Assembly: GCA_025345505.1 (NCBI GenBank)
Contig: JANVCC010000030.1
Span: forward strand, 9,861,592 to 9,925,591
Origin: Todiramphus chloris collaris
Taxonomy: Eukaryota; Chordata; Aves; Coraciiformes; Alcedinidae
Direction of reading: 5' to 3'
DNA: 64,000 nt
Every line of letters begins with the position of its first letter. The stretch's first letter is position 1. The notes beneath the pieces were generated by a model. It saw nothing but the letters and a program-made list of their open reading frames with translations. It did no database searches and was not told where the DNA came from. Position numbers and translations under genes: made by a program. Below, one piece after another: positions 22,353 through 43,100 of the stretch.

Positions 22353-25300
22353 CTCAAGCATGGGCTTCCCTTTAACTCTCACTTTCAACAGATGGCATTT
22401 CATTATCAGCCCCCTCTGCTGCTCTTACTGGAGCTTTCTGCCAGGACAAGCCACTGGCACCTGGGTTCAGAGCAGAAGTGGACAAGCCATACGTAACTAG
22501 GAGAAGTCAAATTCCACTTTCTGTGGGGTGGTTTGCAGAAAGATTAAATAGGAGCCTTTATGTGACAAGCAATCCTTTCAGACGGGAGAATATTTACAGC
22601 TTACAGAAATTTCTGAGCCTTCTTGCTCCCTGTGCTGCAGGGAGGGCTTCCTCCTCTTCTTCACCTAGAGATTCAGAGCTTGATGTAGAGTCCAGATTAT
22701 CCCACAACTCCTAGTTGGGACTAACCGCACCAGTGTGAATTTATTGCACAGATAACTCAACAAACAGGAACAACTTCTAGGTAATACAGCCAGAGAGTGA
22801 ACTCTCTTGAAAAATGATTTCCAATTTCAAAACGGAAGTTCCAAAGAGCATCAGAGAAACAGGAAGCACAGCATTTGGACTGACTTTTTTTTTTTAAGGG
22901 AACCAAAGTGCTGTTTCCCTCTTGCCTTTCTCATCATCCCTTGAAAAGCCATAAGTAACAAATATTGCTGCTGTTTGTCAAACAGTGACAGCTGGGGACC
23001 AGGCAGGGAGTGAGCTGGTCAAGCGTCCCAGGAGATGGGTTATTCTGCAGAAGCAGCTAAACCCACTGGTGAGACCAGACCTGCTCTAGCCTGCCCGCTT
23101 CTCTTCTCATTCAACCCTGATGAGACTCAAGGAGGAGGCAAGCAGTTGCACGGGCATTGCTGCATCTCCTGGACTGGCATCCCTGACCAGAGAGGGGGGG
23201 AGTGTTTCCACTCACTTCAGAGCGCTTTAGGGTAGGACGAGAGGTAACAAGTAACCCAGCACAACAACCGGCTTGCAGGCCAGGAGTCTCAGCGGTTGGA
23301 GCCAGAACAGTGGTTTTCTCCAACAGGCTCATATTTGGCATCGCATTGATTCAGAGTGACCCCTGCCCGACTTGCTAAATAGTGTGTCTGAGCAGTTCCA
23401 GAGGAAAATTCGTGTTAAACCCTGCCAGAGGGCTCTGGTGACCATATGGAGCTGGGAGAGGGCTGGGGGCCAGCCCTGACCTTTTTTGTACCTCTGCTGA
23501 CCTTCTCACTGCCCCCCGGGGTGGCTGTTCCCATACACCTCGGGTTGTTCCACACAGTGCTCAGGACTCTCTGTTAAATAAAACAATTAAATCCTTGAGT
23601 CCAGGTTTTAGTGTTTCCATCTGCTGTCAAGTATCTTAATCTGGGCTGTTTGGGGAATTTTTATCCCATGGATCCCTTGGTATGCCTGGAATGTTTGCTT
23701 TTCCTACTGTGTGTGTGTGTTTGAGGCACTCCTGTAAAAACAAGAGCTTCCTGCCTGCTTTGTAAATCTTTCCTTGATTGGCGCAGTTGCCTTTGGTAAT
23801 TAATCAAGGGCTGACACCTTCGGGGAGCTGGCTCCTTGCAAATGCCCAGAACATCGGTGCGAGACCTGAGAGGGGGACCAAGAGAGCTGGCTGGACTCCA
23901 GAGCCTGCAGAGGAGGCACATGTGGCGACACTGGGTTTTGCTCAGAGCCTGGGAGAGGAAGAACTAAACGGAAATTCCAGCAAGCTAAGGAAATGCTCCA
24001 GAGGGCTGGGACTTCAGAGGCATTTTCTATTGTATTGAGTGCACAGCTAAAACATGCGGCTCCACTTTACGGTCTTTGCTCAGTGGCCAACCTGATCTTC
24101 CCACTTCAGGCTGGGCTGAGGAATGGTGAGGTTTACTCCATACACAATCAGGGTTTCTCCAGGTGATGGGCCCAGTACATTGTGAAAAGGGGAGACTGCT
24201 GAGAAGATCAGGACCATCTTGTTGGTGCACTGGGGCTTCATCTCCAGATTCCCCTCAGAGGCTTCCATGTGTCACAGGATCTGTGTGATACAGGGGTGCC
24301 AAGTTAGCTCTGAAGAACAGGTCACCTCTAGAGCAGCAAAAGTAGCTCCAGGCCAAAGGGGCTCCAATTTGCCATGGCTAATGTAGCTATTTCTCTTCCA
24401 ACAACTGCACTTGTGTGCCAGCACCGTCCTTGCCCAGAGCCAGCTGTGGGATTCCTGAACTGACACTGTGTGGTGCAGGGCAGACATGTGGACCGGTCCC
24501 TATGTCCCATGTTCCCAGAGGAGGTTAATCCTGGCAAAAGAGCTGGCTCATGGAGTAGAGCTGCAGGCTGCCAACCACAGGCCCAGCCACAAACTTGTTG
24601 CTGTAAGGACAAGATCTTCTGCAGGGGAGTCTGGTGGAAACTTGCCACCAGAGAGTTCCTATTTTTTCCTTTGCTTTTCTCCATTGTGAGAGGCAACATC
24701 TGTGCTGTTTGCCAGGGGAGTGACACTACCAGCACAAGAAGGTCTAGGAACAGAGCACGGATGTGTAGTATCACAGCTAAGCAGGTAGCCAAGGAGGGTC
24801 TGTACGTCCATCCCAGATGAACCACAGGAAGAGGGACAGGTAGCAGCATGGAAGCACTGGGGACATGTATCCCTGCACAGAGCATCTGGTGGGGCTGCTG
24901 GCTGCTCCCTGGAGCTGAAGTATAGGAAGAAAGAGCATTTCTGCCATGTGCAGCCATGATAGTCTGGGCAGAGTCCTCCAGCATCTCCCTGCTTTTGGGC
25001 AAATTGCTCCCCAGGCTCTGCTTCTGTTTATCCAGATAGATAATAAATGTGTGCTAGTTACAGGTCCTTCACAGGCCCATCTCTCCAAACCCCATTTGTG
25101 TCCTCCTGACAGAGGAGACCAGAGGCAATAAAGCCGATGAGTTTATCCCTGTTGCATCTTTCTCAGGGAGTGTTGCTGCTCCACCCATACACCCTGCTTT
25201 GCCTCAGCTGTGCTTCTTCCACGTGTTTGCTGGGCTGGAGGGAGCTAGAGAAAGAGATGCTCCTCACTGTCCCCTCTCTACATCTGTCCTGATGCCACTC

Positions 25301-25900
25301 CAGCTACTCTCAAGAGCATCACCACGATCAACATGAGCTTAAAAACTCATGACAAGGGGGTCAAGGGATATTTCACAGCCACTTTGTGTCCACACCGTGT
25401 TTGCCTGGAGCTGCATCTGAGTGATGAGCCCTCTGGTAATCCAGCGGTGTATCAGCAGTGACCAGCCTGGTGACACCTCACTGTCACCATGCCGGGGGAT
25501 GTTCAATGCCATTAAGGTTTTACCTGCATGTCTGGCACATTGTTTGCCTGTGTTTTCACCACACCACAGATCCCAGGTATGGCTCAGGTGTTCAGAGGTG
25601 GCTGGCACTGATCCCAGCGGTGACACAGAGCTAGTCTGTCCCGTGCTGCGTGGCCTCCCAGACACATCTAATTTATTGACACAGAGTAGCTGGGAAGTCC
25701 TCTGCACTGGTACAAGACCCAGTGAGCGGGAGCAAGCATGGTGGCAGACCTCTCAGCCAGGGAAGTGCTAGAGGCTGGTCTCCTGCTGACCTCTGCCTCC
25801 TCCTCAGACTGCCAAAGAGGTGCCCTTTCTTGTGAGGCTTTTCCTGCCATCCACCAGAAATCCTGCTGGATTTCAACAGCCACAGCCTTCTCCTGAACAA
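22353..25900. other. Intergenic stretch without recognisable genes
   Basis: Open frames of up to about 224 codons (minus strand near 24.3-25.0 kb) lack any family resemblance, splice context or composition difference. I see no RNA gene or structured repeat. Confidence 0.55.
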
Positions 25901-25909
25901 ACCAACAAG

Positions 25910-26310
25910 ACACAGACTGGATGGGCGGTCCATGAGATGGCTCACAGGCTGTGCTCAGAGGGTGGTGAGGGATGGTTTTGGCTCTGGATGGTAGGCTGTC
26001 ACAAGCCAGGTCCCCTAGGGATCAATACTGGACACCACACTGTTCAGTATCTTCATAAATTGTCCGGATGGTGGGATTAAAGGCACCCTTACCAAGTCTT
26101 CTCATGGGTGGTGAAGTCAAAATGTCAGAAGGGAAAGTCATCTTACAGCAAGACCTGGACAGGCTATAAGAGCGGGCTGGTGAGGACTGGAGTTGAATGA
26201 AGACAAATGCAAAGTCCTGCACCTGAGACAACAAAATCTAAGTGCCCAGTACAGGCTGGGACCTGTGCAGCTGAGGAGAAGCCTTGATGAAAGGGACCTG
26301 GGACTCCTCC
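25910..26310 (+). mobile_element. CR1 LINE reverse-transcriptase fragment
   Basis: Plus-strand piece of CR1 ORF2. The sequence runs through the block gtcccctagggatcaatact (the PQGS-type region), a tcttcataaattgtccggatg block, and a frame reading NEDKCKVLHLRQQNLSAQYR followed by DERDLGLL. It ends before the 3' terminal repeat. Frameshifted and truncated at both ends. Confidence 0.8.
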
Positions 26311-26884
26311 AAAAGAAAATTTCAGCAGTCTTCAGGGTCAGCCTTAAAACTGCATCCCCCAAACGGCGAGAACTGCAGCTGAAGGGAAAGGCTAGTGCAA
26401 GCGTTCAGCCACTGCGTCCTGCGTTAATAAAACACTAAAATCACCTGAGTCCTCAGGGATCTGGGGACAATGAGTATCTCGTGTAAGGACAAAACACAAC
26501 AGATTGCCTTTGTGACAGTTCCCTCTTTGGAGAATCTCTTCTGGTTTCGTGACAGATTAAGCCAAGCAGTTGGAAAGCAGAGACTGATGCAGCTGGTGAC
26601 CTACAACACAGATAAACCACCTGATCAGCTTTCCCAGGAGAGCAGAACTTCAGGCAAGGAGCAGCCCTGTGAAGGCTGACCATACCCACAGCATCAGAGG
26701 GGGTGTCTCCATAATCACCATTTTTCTCTCAGAGAGGAGATATCTCGTCACCAGCCAGGCACCACCTTACATTAAGGTCACAGTGCCATTACAGAAATGA
26801 TTGGACACGGTTATTGATAGAAGCATTCAAATATGTGGCTTCCAAACCAGCTATGGGGCAATGATTCCTCTGCCATGAAGGAAA

Positions 26885-27137
26885 TCCAGTTTTAGGAATC
26901 AAGTAGTTTGTAGAAATTTCAGAAACAAGAAAACTCTTCTTGAGGAAACAGTAGCTAAGCACATTGTCCTTGGCAAGGTAAGTTCAGCTGACACAACTGC
27001 TACCACCACCACAGGTGAGAGTCCCATTTGTCCACAGCATGGCCACGTGTGCTTCAAGGTATGAGCATCAATCTCGGTGACACGCTCACAGCATTTGTTC
27101 TTAACCACTCTCTTGGTGAGGTCACATCAATCTTCCT
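26885..27137. repeat. Unidentified interspersed repeat, copy 2
   Basis: The longer copy of the element seen at 14190-14406, in the same orientation. Conserved blocks are ctaccaccaccac, gagtcccatttg, gtgcttcaaggtatgagca, cgctcacagcatttgtt and cttggtgaggtcacatcaatctt. Both copies begin with a cagttttag-aatc/tt-like block. Class unknown; no intact protein. Confidence 0.6.
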
Positions 27138-27169
27138 GGCTTGCACTTAAGATGAATTAGCTAATTTCA

Positions 27170-30100
27170 AAGAGAGTTACTGTCTCCAAAACTGGGGAAA
27201 AAAACCCAAACTTAACTGCTACTTCATAGCCTGAAGAGGAAAATTTGTGTGCCTGCTGCCCTATCAAATAAGATACTAGAAAAGACAATGGGGAAAGGAA
27301 AGTTGTCCCTACAAATCCTTGACTCCTGTGCCTTCTGAGCATCATCCTACCCTCCCATCACCCTACCATGACTTGGCCAGTGATTCTCTTCCGGGATGGA
27401 TAGTTCTCACTTCTACATATAGGAACACACCACCAAGCTGATTTTGCTCTGGCTGCATGCCTGGCGGGCTACCCTCACAGCTGGGGAGATGTGAAGCCTC
27501 CTTAGGGATCCAGATATGTGCGCTTATTTTCATCACAAGAGAACAATGGGGAGCAGGGTGGCTGCTGTCCCTCTGGGTGCTGCCCCCTCTCCTTTTGGAA
27601 GTGGCGGCTCCAAATTAGGGTGCTGATCCCCAGCTTGTCTGTGGGGAAGGGGTATGGACAAGGAGGCCACATCGACCTGGAGCAGGGACAAGTGTGCAAA
27701 CACGGACAGCAAGGAGATGCTGCCCACGGCCACCTGCCCATGGCACTTTCTCCATTGGCACTTTGTCACTCCACACTCCCAGCCAGCACCAGGGCAGGGG
27801 ATGGAGCTGTCCCATCTCCCCATGATGTCGGAGCCATGGGGGATTCCCTGTCAGCCCTCCCATGGGCAGGAAATCTCACCCTGCTTCCCATTTCTCAAGA
27901 AAGAGTGAAAATGCCTCAAATGTGAGAATGTGGCTGAACAACAGGGAAAGGCTTTGCTATGGAAATGCTGAGCTGTGTCCCCTGGGGCTGGCATCTTGCT
28001 GGGCCACAGCAGGTGTCTGTGCTCGACCTTTGTTCCTACTGCCATCTGCATGGCGGATGCCGGACTGAAACCAAAGCGCCGAGTCCCACCGCGCCAGTGC
28101 CAGTAGGTCAGGAACAACGAGCCCCTTTCAGGAAACAGGGAAATAAAGGAAAGCAGAAAAGGACAATTTAACATCCAGGAATGGAAATGACTCAAGGGGT
28201 TTAAAATGCAAAGAGGAGGAGAAGGGTCCCGGCCCCTTTCTGATGGCCACGTGGCTTTGTCACAAGTTTGTGCATTGTCCCTCGCGTTTCCTACCCTGCC
28301 CCTTATGTCAGGGTCTGGCCCATGCTGTCTGTTTAGCAGGGCTGGAGAGCACAGAGACATCCAGATTTGCTGCTGCCTTGCTGGGCTTCTGCGATGACGG
28401 CTTCCCAGAGGCTGAGCAAGGCTGGCAGTTGTCCCTGCTGTCAGGAACTGGTTTTGGTCCTGCAGAGCAGATGCACTCCCTGGTGTGGGGAAAGCTGGGA
28501 GGGTGAGGCTGTGGCACTGCAGAAGATACCACCTTGCATACTCAGAAATGCCTCCCTGACTGTGTCACACTCACAAAACCGTGTTATTCCCTGAATGAGC
28601 AGCAGTCCAGGGGGTTGCACCATGCTCTTCCCCTCCACAAATTCCTGAGAAGCGGCTTTCTGGATGTACCTGTAGCATCATCTCCTTGGGTTTCTGATTG
28701 ATGGAGAACTGCAGCAAAAGTACCCTTCCTGGGAGAAGGGATGTCCTCTTGGTTGTCCTCCTTGTCCTGCCCCAGAAGGAGAGCACCCAGAAAAAGGTGG
28801 GGTGGGTTGGGGGTTAGGAGCAGGAGCACTCCAGCCTTGTGCAACCCTCACCTTGGGTCAGACCCAGCATCCCCCTAAACAAGGGGGAGTCTCAGATTTC
28901 CAGCTCTGGGACAGACATGTGAGGCTTGGAGGCAACTGGCTCTTTCCCAGAGGGATAGGAGGAGTGCTGGAGTCATGTCTTGGGGGATGGCTGCCTGTGG
29001 GGATGTCCCTATCAGTCTCTGTCCAACAGGACCAGTTCTCATCCTCCCATCACTCTCCAGCTGAGCCCCCACCAAGGCTGCTTGGGTTGGGTTCCCCCCT
29101 GGGCAGGAAGGGATCTTTCCTCTCCTTCTATGACCAAGGAAGAGCCGTATCAGTCACCAGCTTACAAAGCAGCAACAAAAAGGAGTGAGGGGACCGGGCA
29201 AAAGCCAGGAGGACCACATTCCTACCCATGCGCTCCCCAGCCATACTGAGGAGTATTCCCTGTCCGAGTTGCGGCCATGGGAAAAGCCACAGGAATGGGG
29301 CTCAGCCTGTTGTGCAGCAGCACCCCAGGCCACACATCCCCATGAGGGGCAGAGCTGGGACACCCCCAAAATGGTGTGACTTTCATTTCAAGCTGTTGGA
29401 GAGAAACTGGTATCAGAGGACAGGGAAGAGGAGTCATGATGAGGCCTGGCATCTTTTGGGGGTGTTTCCAGGACTAGAGAACCCAACTGGGATTCTGGGT
29501 GGAGAGGAAGGGCCTGAGCACTGCCTTTGTTCCCTGCCCACAGGGATGCAGCATGCAGTGCCCTTGGGGGTAGCCTGGGGACTCCCCACACCGTGCAAAC
29601 CACATGGATCCTGACACAACAGTGATGTTGTGATTCCTTCAACTCCATCTCTCCTTCCCACCTGGTTGCACTTTAAATAGGGAGGTTGGGAGAGAAACAG
29701 GTACCTGGAAGGAGCTTTATAGGGCAAATTGCCACAGAGCGGTTTGGGGAGTTCAGCATCATGCAGCCGAGCAGTGGAGCCTTGGTGGCTGGGGGATGGT
29801 CTCACCACCATAACCATCACTCCAGGTGTTGCACTGAGCCCAGCCTACAGCGGTCTGCAAACCTCCTCTCCATCGCAGGCACCTTGAACTGCCTGCAACA
29901 CCCTGGTTATCTGGGCTTGGCATGGCCAAGGCATTTTGGGAGCCACAAAGACGGCCGAGGTGATCTCATCCCACAAGTATTTTCTTGGCTCATTTGTTTC
30001 ACTCCAACGCCTCACCGATAAGGCTCGGCAGTGAGGTCAGTGGGAGAGTTTTGCATTGCGGAGACATGTGTCACCCAGGGAGCCTGGGACACCGGCACCT

Positions 30101-31400
30101 GCACTCACCCACCGCTCTCACGGATCCAGCTGGAGCCCCGAGTCGCTGCCCCACAGCATGGCCCCAGCCAGGCTTTCCACCTGCACACTCCAACCTGGGC
30201 AGAGGGTCTGTAGGCAGAGGCCCCCACTGCTGTCTGCTGCCCACAGGCCTGGCCTGGCATGGGGCTGCCAGCTGCTATTTCACCTCCTCCAGCGGAAAAC
30301 AAGAAGGTTAAGGCTTCTCTTACCTCCAGCATTAGAAAGAAACAGAGGAAACACTTCAGATCACTTTCCAAAGGGGTGTTATCAGCCCAGGAGGGGTTTC
30401 CTGCTGCCAAAAATAGAGCTGTGTTAAGATAGGAAGGGAAGTAGGATGACGCAGGCATAGATAAGACTGGCAGATGAGCCAGGAGAGGCAGTGCCTTGTT
30501 TCTAGGGGAGCTGGGCTGGCTCCCTCGGGGCTTGGGGTGGGTTGTCCCATTCCCCTGGGAAAAAGCAGGGCAGAGCCACAGCTGGGTCCCTATGGAGGTG
30601 CTGCTGCCAGGCTTGGTATCTGTCTTGGTCCATCCGTCTTGGTATGTTGGTATCTTGGTCCATCCTTCCTTCCATCCATCTATCCATCCGGTGCTGGGCC
30701 TGGGCTGGTGTTTGCAGGCTCAGAACATGCTCGGGGACACAGGTAAAAGCTGTGCCCTCCTCTCCTCCCCACAAAGAGGTAGAACCTCACTGCAGTTTTG
30801 GGGTCTCCCCCACATAAATGTGGCTGGTGCCAATTCCCACCTCTAGAACTCGAGATGGATGGGTTTGACTGGTCACTGATTAAACTGGGCTGAAAAAATT
30901 GCTTCTTGAGCCCTGTTACTGTTTGATGAGCTTCCAGGCACTAAGTACAGACTCAGAACCTGCCTGGGTGGGAATGCCATAAGGCTTTGTTAAGCTCAAA
31001 TACAGACTGACCACACCTGTGCTGCATCCTTCATCTCTGGGTCTGTAACGTGGTGCTCCTTTTCCTCCAAGCACCATCTCCTTATCCCCATGCGCCTTCT
31101 CTGCGTGCTCACCCCCCTGAGTCTGTTACCTGCTATGTGCCAGGGATTTATTCTTTTTTTCCCCATTTTTTGGAACAAAACACGGAGGGAGAGAGCTTTG
31201 CCTGCAGCTCCCTGTCTGGTGTCACATCCTGTGGCTTTCAGAGCACTCGGGGTGGCCCTGGGGCAATACCAGGGTGCGGAACGGGGTGCATTTCACACCA
31301 GCAGAAGCAGCAGCACAAGGAGAGGAAACTGGAGACCATCGTTTGTTCCACCTCAAGATCTGCCTCCTGAGTCTGTGCCGCTCGGAAGCTGCTGAGCCCC
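27170..31400. other. Intergenic stretch upstream of AMOTL2
   Basis: No exon chain or repeat family recognised. A short imperfect repeat of the type cttggtccatcc lies at 30620-30690. CpG density rises from about 31.4 kb towards the AMOTL2 promoter, so distal regulatory elements are plausible, but none can be identified by eye. Confidence 0.5.
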
Positions 31401-31439
31401 CTCTCCCAAGAATGGGAGCCTAATGTCCTGGAGCTAATT

Positions 31440-38785
<7,346 letters not shown>

Positions 38786-39155
38786 GGCCACTCAGAGGCT
38801 GCACGCTGGCCCCTCCACCCTCCCTGCCTGCCACACAGGCAGAGCTGCCCTGCCTGCACCTGCCGGGGATGGAGGAGCCTGCAGGAAGGAGGACCGAGCC
38901 TGGAGCTCAGCAGTGTCCCCGCAGCCCATCTCAGCAGAGGTCCCTGTGCGTGTGAGGGCCACCATCCCAGCTCAGCACCCACACGGGTCCCCAGCTGTGC
39001 AGGGCACACTGGAGCCCGGGGACACTACAGTGGGGGCAGGTCCTCACAACCTCCCTGTAAATACACCCGGGTTTTGTATGATGGAAGCAAATGTATTTAT
39101 CATTTCAGCCTCTTTTTCTCCCTGACACGGGGGACTTCTTCCCATCCTCTCCCTT

Positions 39156-39206
39156 GGCTCCATCCCCATCCCAGCTCCATCCCCATTCCAGCTCCATCCC
39201 CATTCC
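39156..39206. repeat. Three-copy 17-bp tandem repeat in AMOTL2 3' UTR
   Basis: Unit agctccatccccattcc; copies 2 and 3 are identical and copy 1 differs at two positions. In the transcribed strand it is C-rich. Confidence 0.85.
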
Positions 39207-40079
39207 ACCTCTGTCTTGGCCATGCACACCCACCTGGGTGCTTGGCCTCCAACTGGAAAATCCCTCTCTCTTCACCTGAACTGTACCCACAAGCTGATGT
39301 CTCTGCATGAGGGCAGAGCCAGGAGGGTCTGAGTCGGTCCCATCGACCTCCCAGATCCACATGGCCAAGCCAAGTGCTGGAAGCCCCAAACCTCCATCAT
39401 CTGCATCTATCACCTACATCCTGCCTCTGAGTTTTTCTTGCAGGTGGGTGAGAGGCTTGGGCTGGGGTGGTGGTGAAGCAAAAGAGAAAATAATAATCGA
39501 GGGAATGAAAGGTGGAAGAGAAAACCCCTTGAAACCAGAGGTGAAACACTCAGAGTGAACTGAGAACAGCTGATGGAGGTGGTGGGATGTACCACCTCTC
39601 TTGCGGGTTCTTCCCACCACCACATCCCCCTGGCTACTGACAGCTGGCTTCTGCCTGTAGCCAGTGCTGGCATCTCGCTCCTCTGAGCTTGGATGCTTCC
39701 CGTCCTTGCCCTTCATGTATATATTTTTTTTCTTCCTTTAAACGTGTGCATTTGCTGGACAACTGCATTTTTTATTTTTCTCTCCTAGACACATAAAAAA
39801 TGCGTTCGGTTCTTGTGCATTGTTTACAAAGTGGAAAAAAAACCCAACAAAAAATTATGAAAGAGAAAAAAACCACCACAACTTAATATATTTTATATTA
39901 ATATTGGTATTTCTTTTTAAGTATTTTTTTTTGTGCTGTGAACTTTTTTTCCTGCCAAAGACAATGAGTTCTTTTTGTGCGTTTTAAGTTATCTTAAGTA
40001 TTTAAATGTAAACCTGGCTGTTTCATTATGCCACCCTATACCAAGATTGCTGTAGCATTCTACTTGGTATAACTATTTT

Positions 40080-40085
40080 AATAAA
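40080..40085 (+). terminator. AMOTL2 poly(A) signal
   Basis: AATAAA after an AT-rich 3' UTR. Beyond it the sequence turns GC-richer and repeat-free. Confidence 0.75.
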
Positions 40086-40105
40086 AAAACACCAAATACT
40101 GACCC

Positions 40106-43100
40106 ATGGGTACTCGTTTTTTTCGCATGTGATGGGGTGAGACGGAGGCACTGCTGGGGGCAAGGGGTCTAGGGGTGGAAACACCCTGGCTGAAACACTG
40201 CCCTTCCCAGCTCCCCCGGGCAGTGATTTGGGGTGCAGCTGCATGGGAGAAAGGAAAAAAATACCTGGGAGCATCTCTGTGTTCCCTGAAATCCCATCTG
40301 AGGCTCCATTTCCACACCTCAATGGGGGAAAAGGATGGAGTTGCCTGGATATGTCAATGTAGATTCCTTCCGGGGTGTAGTGCTTTGGTACCTGTCCTAA
40401 TGGGATCCTCCTCTTCCTCACAAGACCTGTTCCTGCCCTTGTAAGACCCACCCCCATGAGGACTCCTTGATGGCCAAGTGTTTAAGCAGAGCTGGACCTG
40501 GTCCCCAAGCTCTCCCCTGGCTTTGTCAGCCACCCTTCCCACTCCACTTGGCTCCTTCTGGAAGACCAGAAGTTCTCCCAGTGTTCAAGATGGGGCTGCC
40601 TTAGAACTTCCACAGCCACCTTGTGCTGCTCCCCAGTCCCTCTTCTCTGAGCCTTTTGTTTGCTGCTGTCACATGCCTTTTATTTTTAATAGCTGTCTCA
40701 TTAATGCTTCCCAGGAAGCATCCCTGGGGACTTTGCTCCAGCTGGCATAGGTGCTGGCAGCCTGACTGGAGCCATCACCATCCAGGCTGGGGCTTTCCCT
40801 TTAGTTCTTCTCTTGGCATTTATTGGCAGCTCCATTTTATTTTATTTTATTTTATTTTATTTTATTTTATTTTATTTTATTTTATTTTATTCTTTTATCC
40901 TGTGGTCCCTGGGGACCAGAGGATCTTAGGCAAATCTCTGCAGTGGTCTTTAGCTCAGATTATGGAGAACAAAGCCCTAAGAAACCAGCTTTACTGCCAG
41001 CTCCTCACTGGAAGATGTCTTAGGACTCTGCTGAGGATCACCAGTCTTGGTGGGACTGTGATGCTGAACCTGAGCTTGGCTCTACCCTTCCCACCCAGGA
41101 ACCTGGAAGGAGCATGGATGAAAACTTGGGGCTTCCTGTGGCTGTGGAGCAGGTCTCCATCCCTGCAGGAGCTGGTTAGCGAGACTCAGAGCAACTGGAA
41201 GCTTGGAGCTGGGCTCCTCCTTCCACCCATGACTTCTGGGTTTTGCAAGTAGGGAAACAAGCTCCCCCCATGCACAGAACATGTCTAAAGGGGATCCTTC
41301 CGCTCTCCCCAAAACGAGGCCGGCAACGGTCTCGGCTTCCCAGCTTGTGTGGGAAGCTCCCCGGGAGCTGCTGCAACTGGGAATATATCGGGGGACGGGG
41401 GGTGTTGGGGGGAGTGCCGCCAGCCCCCAGCCAGGGGCCGTACCTGCCGGGCTGCTCCAGAGCTGCAGGCAGCCACCCGGGCAGGCTTGCAGCATTCCTG
41501 GCATGCCGCAGCTCTCACACCCCACGCTTTATTTACCCAGATCCGGATGCAGAGCGGCCTTGCAGCAGGCCTGGCTGCTTGCAGGCACCTATCCAGGTCC
41601 AGGGATTCAGGGAATGGGCTCCTGTTGAGAGTTTTGCTCTCTGCTTGGCCATCGCCCTGTGGACCCCCATGCCCAGGGCTTTCCCAGTCGCTGGGAGGCA
41701 GAAAACTGGGGAACACAGCCCTGGACAACTGAGACAGAAAAGAGATGTAAAAAGAATGGGAAGGGAAAGGAAAACCCCAAAGCTCACCCGTGAATGTGAG
41801 TCGGGCTGTGGGGAGAGGGTGCCTGAGAACAGCAGGTTAGGGCAGGAGGTCATGGCTCCTCCTGCTGTGCCCCCGAGGATGGGGTAGCAGTGCCCAGATT
41901 CCTTTGTTTTGGTAGAGCTGCTTTTCAGCCAGAGCAACAGCCTGATGAAGCTCTGTACCTTGGCAAAAGGAAGGCTGTTGTGTGGGTGTGTTATCACCTT
42001 CCTTATTGCTCTGTCATCTCAAGCATTTCCCTCCGCCCTTTCCACACCGGCTCACTGGGTTTCACCATCAGCGTCTCTTGAACCCTCAGTTCTTTTTATC
42101 CCACGTGGGTCCTGCTCAGGCCAGGACACATTCCTGTCACCGTGGCAGTTGCCAGTGATTGTTTTGCTGTTTCAACTGAAGCATCATGCAGGAACCAAGC
42201 CTTCTGCCCTCACTCCCATCCCTGTGTCCATGGTCTTGCTGTCATTTATCCTTGTGACCCAGCACCCCTGTATCCCTGCACTGCAGCGTCCCTGAGTTCC
42301 AGCAACCCTGCATCCACAGTCCTTGCATCCTTACATCCTTGTGTCCTTGGGTTCCCGTGCCCCTGAAAGGGGGTGTCTGGAGATGTCTGCTGATCTGCTG
42401 TCTGGGCTGGTGCCTGGATGTGACACCTTCTGTGGGCTGTGCATCTGCAGCCCTGGAGAGATGGAAAAAGGCCATCAGGCTCTGCTCCAAATGCCACCAC
42501 TGTCACCCTGGTGACTTTGAGTGAGACACCCTGTCCTGGGGCAGCAGCTCTCTCCTGGGTGAAAGGGAGATGGCTCATCTGTCCCGGGGGCTCTTTGGGG
42601 AGGTACGGTCTCTCCCATGGTGACAATGGGTCAGGGCAAGACTGAGGATCTTGTTGAGGCCCCATGGCCACCCACTAAGTCCCATTCCTACCCAGGAACA
42701 CCTCGTTCCTCTGACACCATACCATAGCAGCACCTCTGCAGCTTTGGTTCCTAGTTTTCCTCATTTCTTCTTGGAGCCTGGAGGTTGGACCTTGGTCCTT
42801 GGAGCATCCTCAGAGCTTGACAGGTCCTTTGTCAGTCCTCGTATGCCCTCATCCTCTCCTCATGCATCTCCTCTCCTTCTCCACTCACCAAATGCTAGAG
42901 CCAGACAGGGAAAGACAAGCTCATCACAACCTCCTTATGATGGAAAAAGGCTCTTTTGAAAAGCTGAAAAGTCCCCACCAGGATTTTGGAGAAAGGGAAT
43001 TTCATTCCCCTTCCAAACAATCCTGATTCTTGTGGGGGGAGTTTGGCAATGCTGTGGGCCAGCCTAGCAGCCAGCTTCCCAGAAAACCAGTCAGGCAAAC

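Larger units (their letters stand above)
38786..40105 (+). other. AMOTL2: AMOTL2 3' UTR
   Basis: 1.3-kb 3' UTR from the TAA to the end of an A/T-rich block. The last 400 bp are strongly AT-rich (tatatattttttt, repeated ttttaagtatt), and AATAAA lies at 40080-40085. It contains three copies of a 17-bp repeat at 39156-39206. The end is inferred from the poly(A) signal. Confidence 0.75.

Noticed and set aside
24328-25002. 224-codon minus-strand frame
   Set aside because: No recognisable family, no splice partners, overlapping frames of similar length on the other strand.
27155-27166. 12-bp perfect palindrome aattagctaatt
   Set aside because: Short palindromes of this size are expected by chance in AT-rich DNA; no paired sites or element.
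42230-42370. Irregular ccttgcatcc/ccttgtgtcc repeats
   Set aside because: No fixed period could be defined by eye; treated as low-complexity noise.
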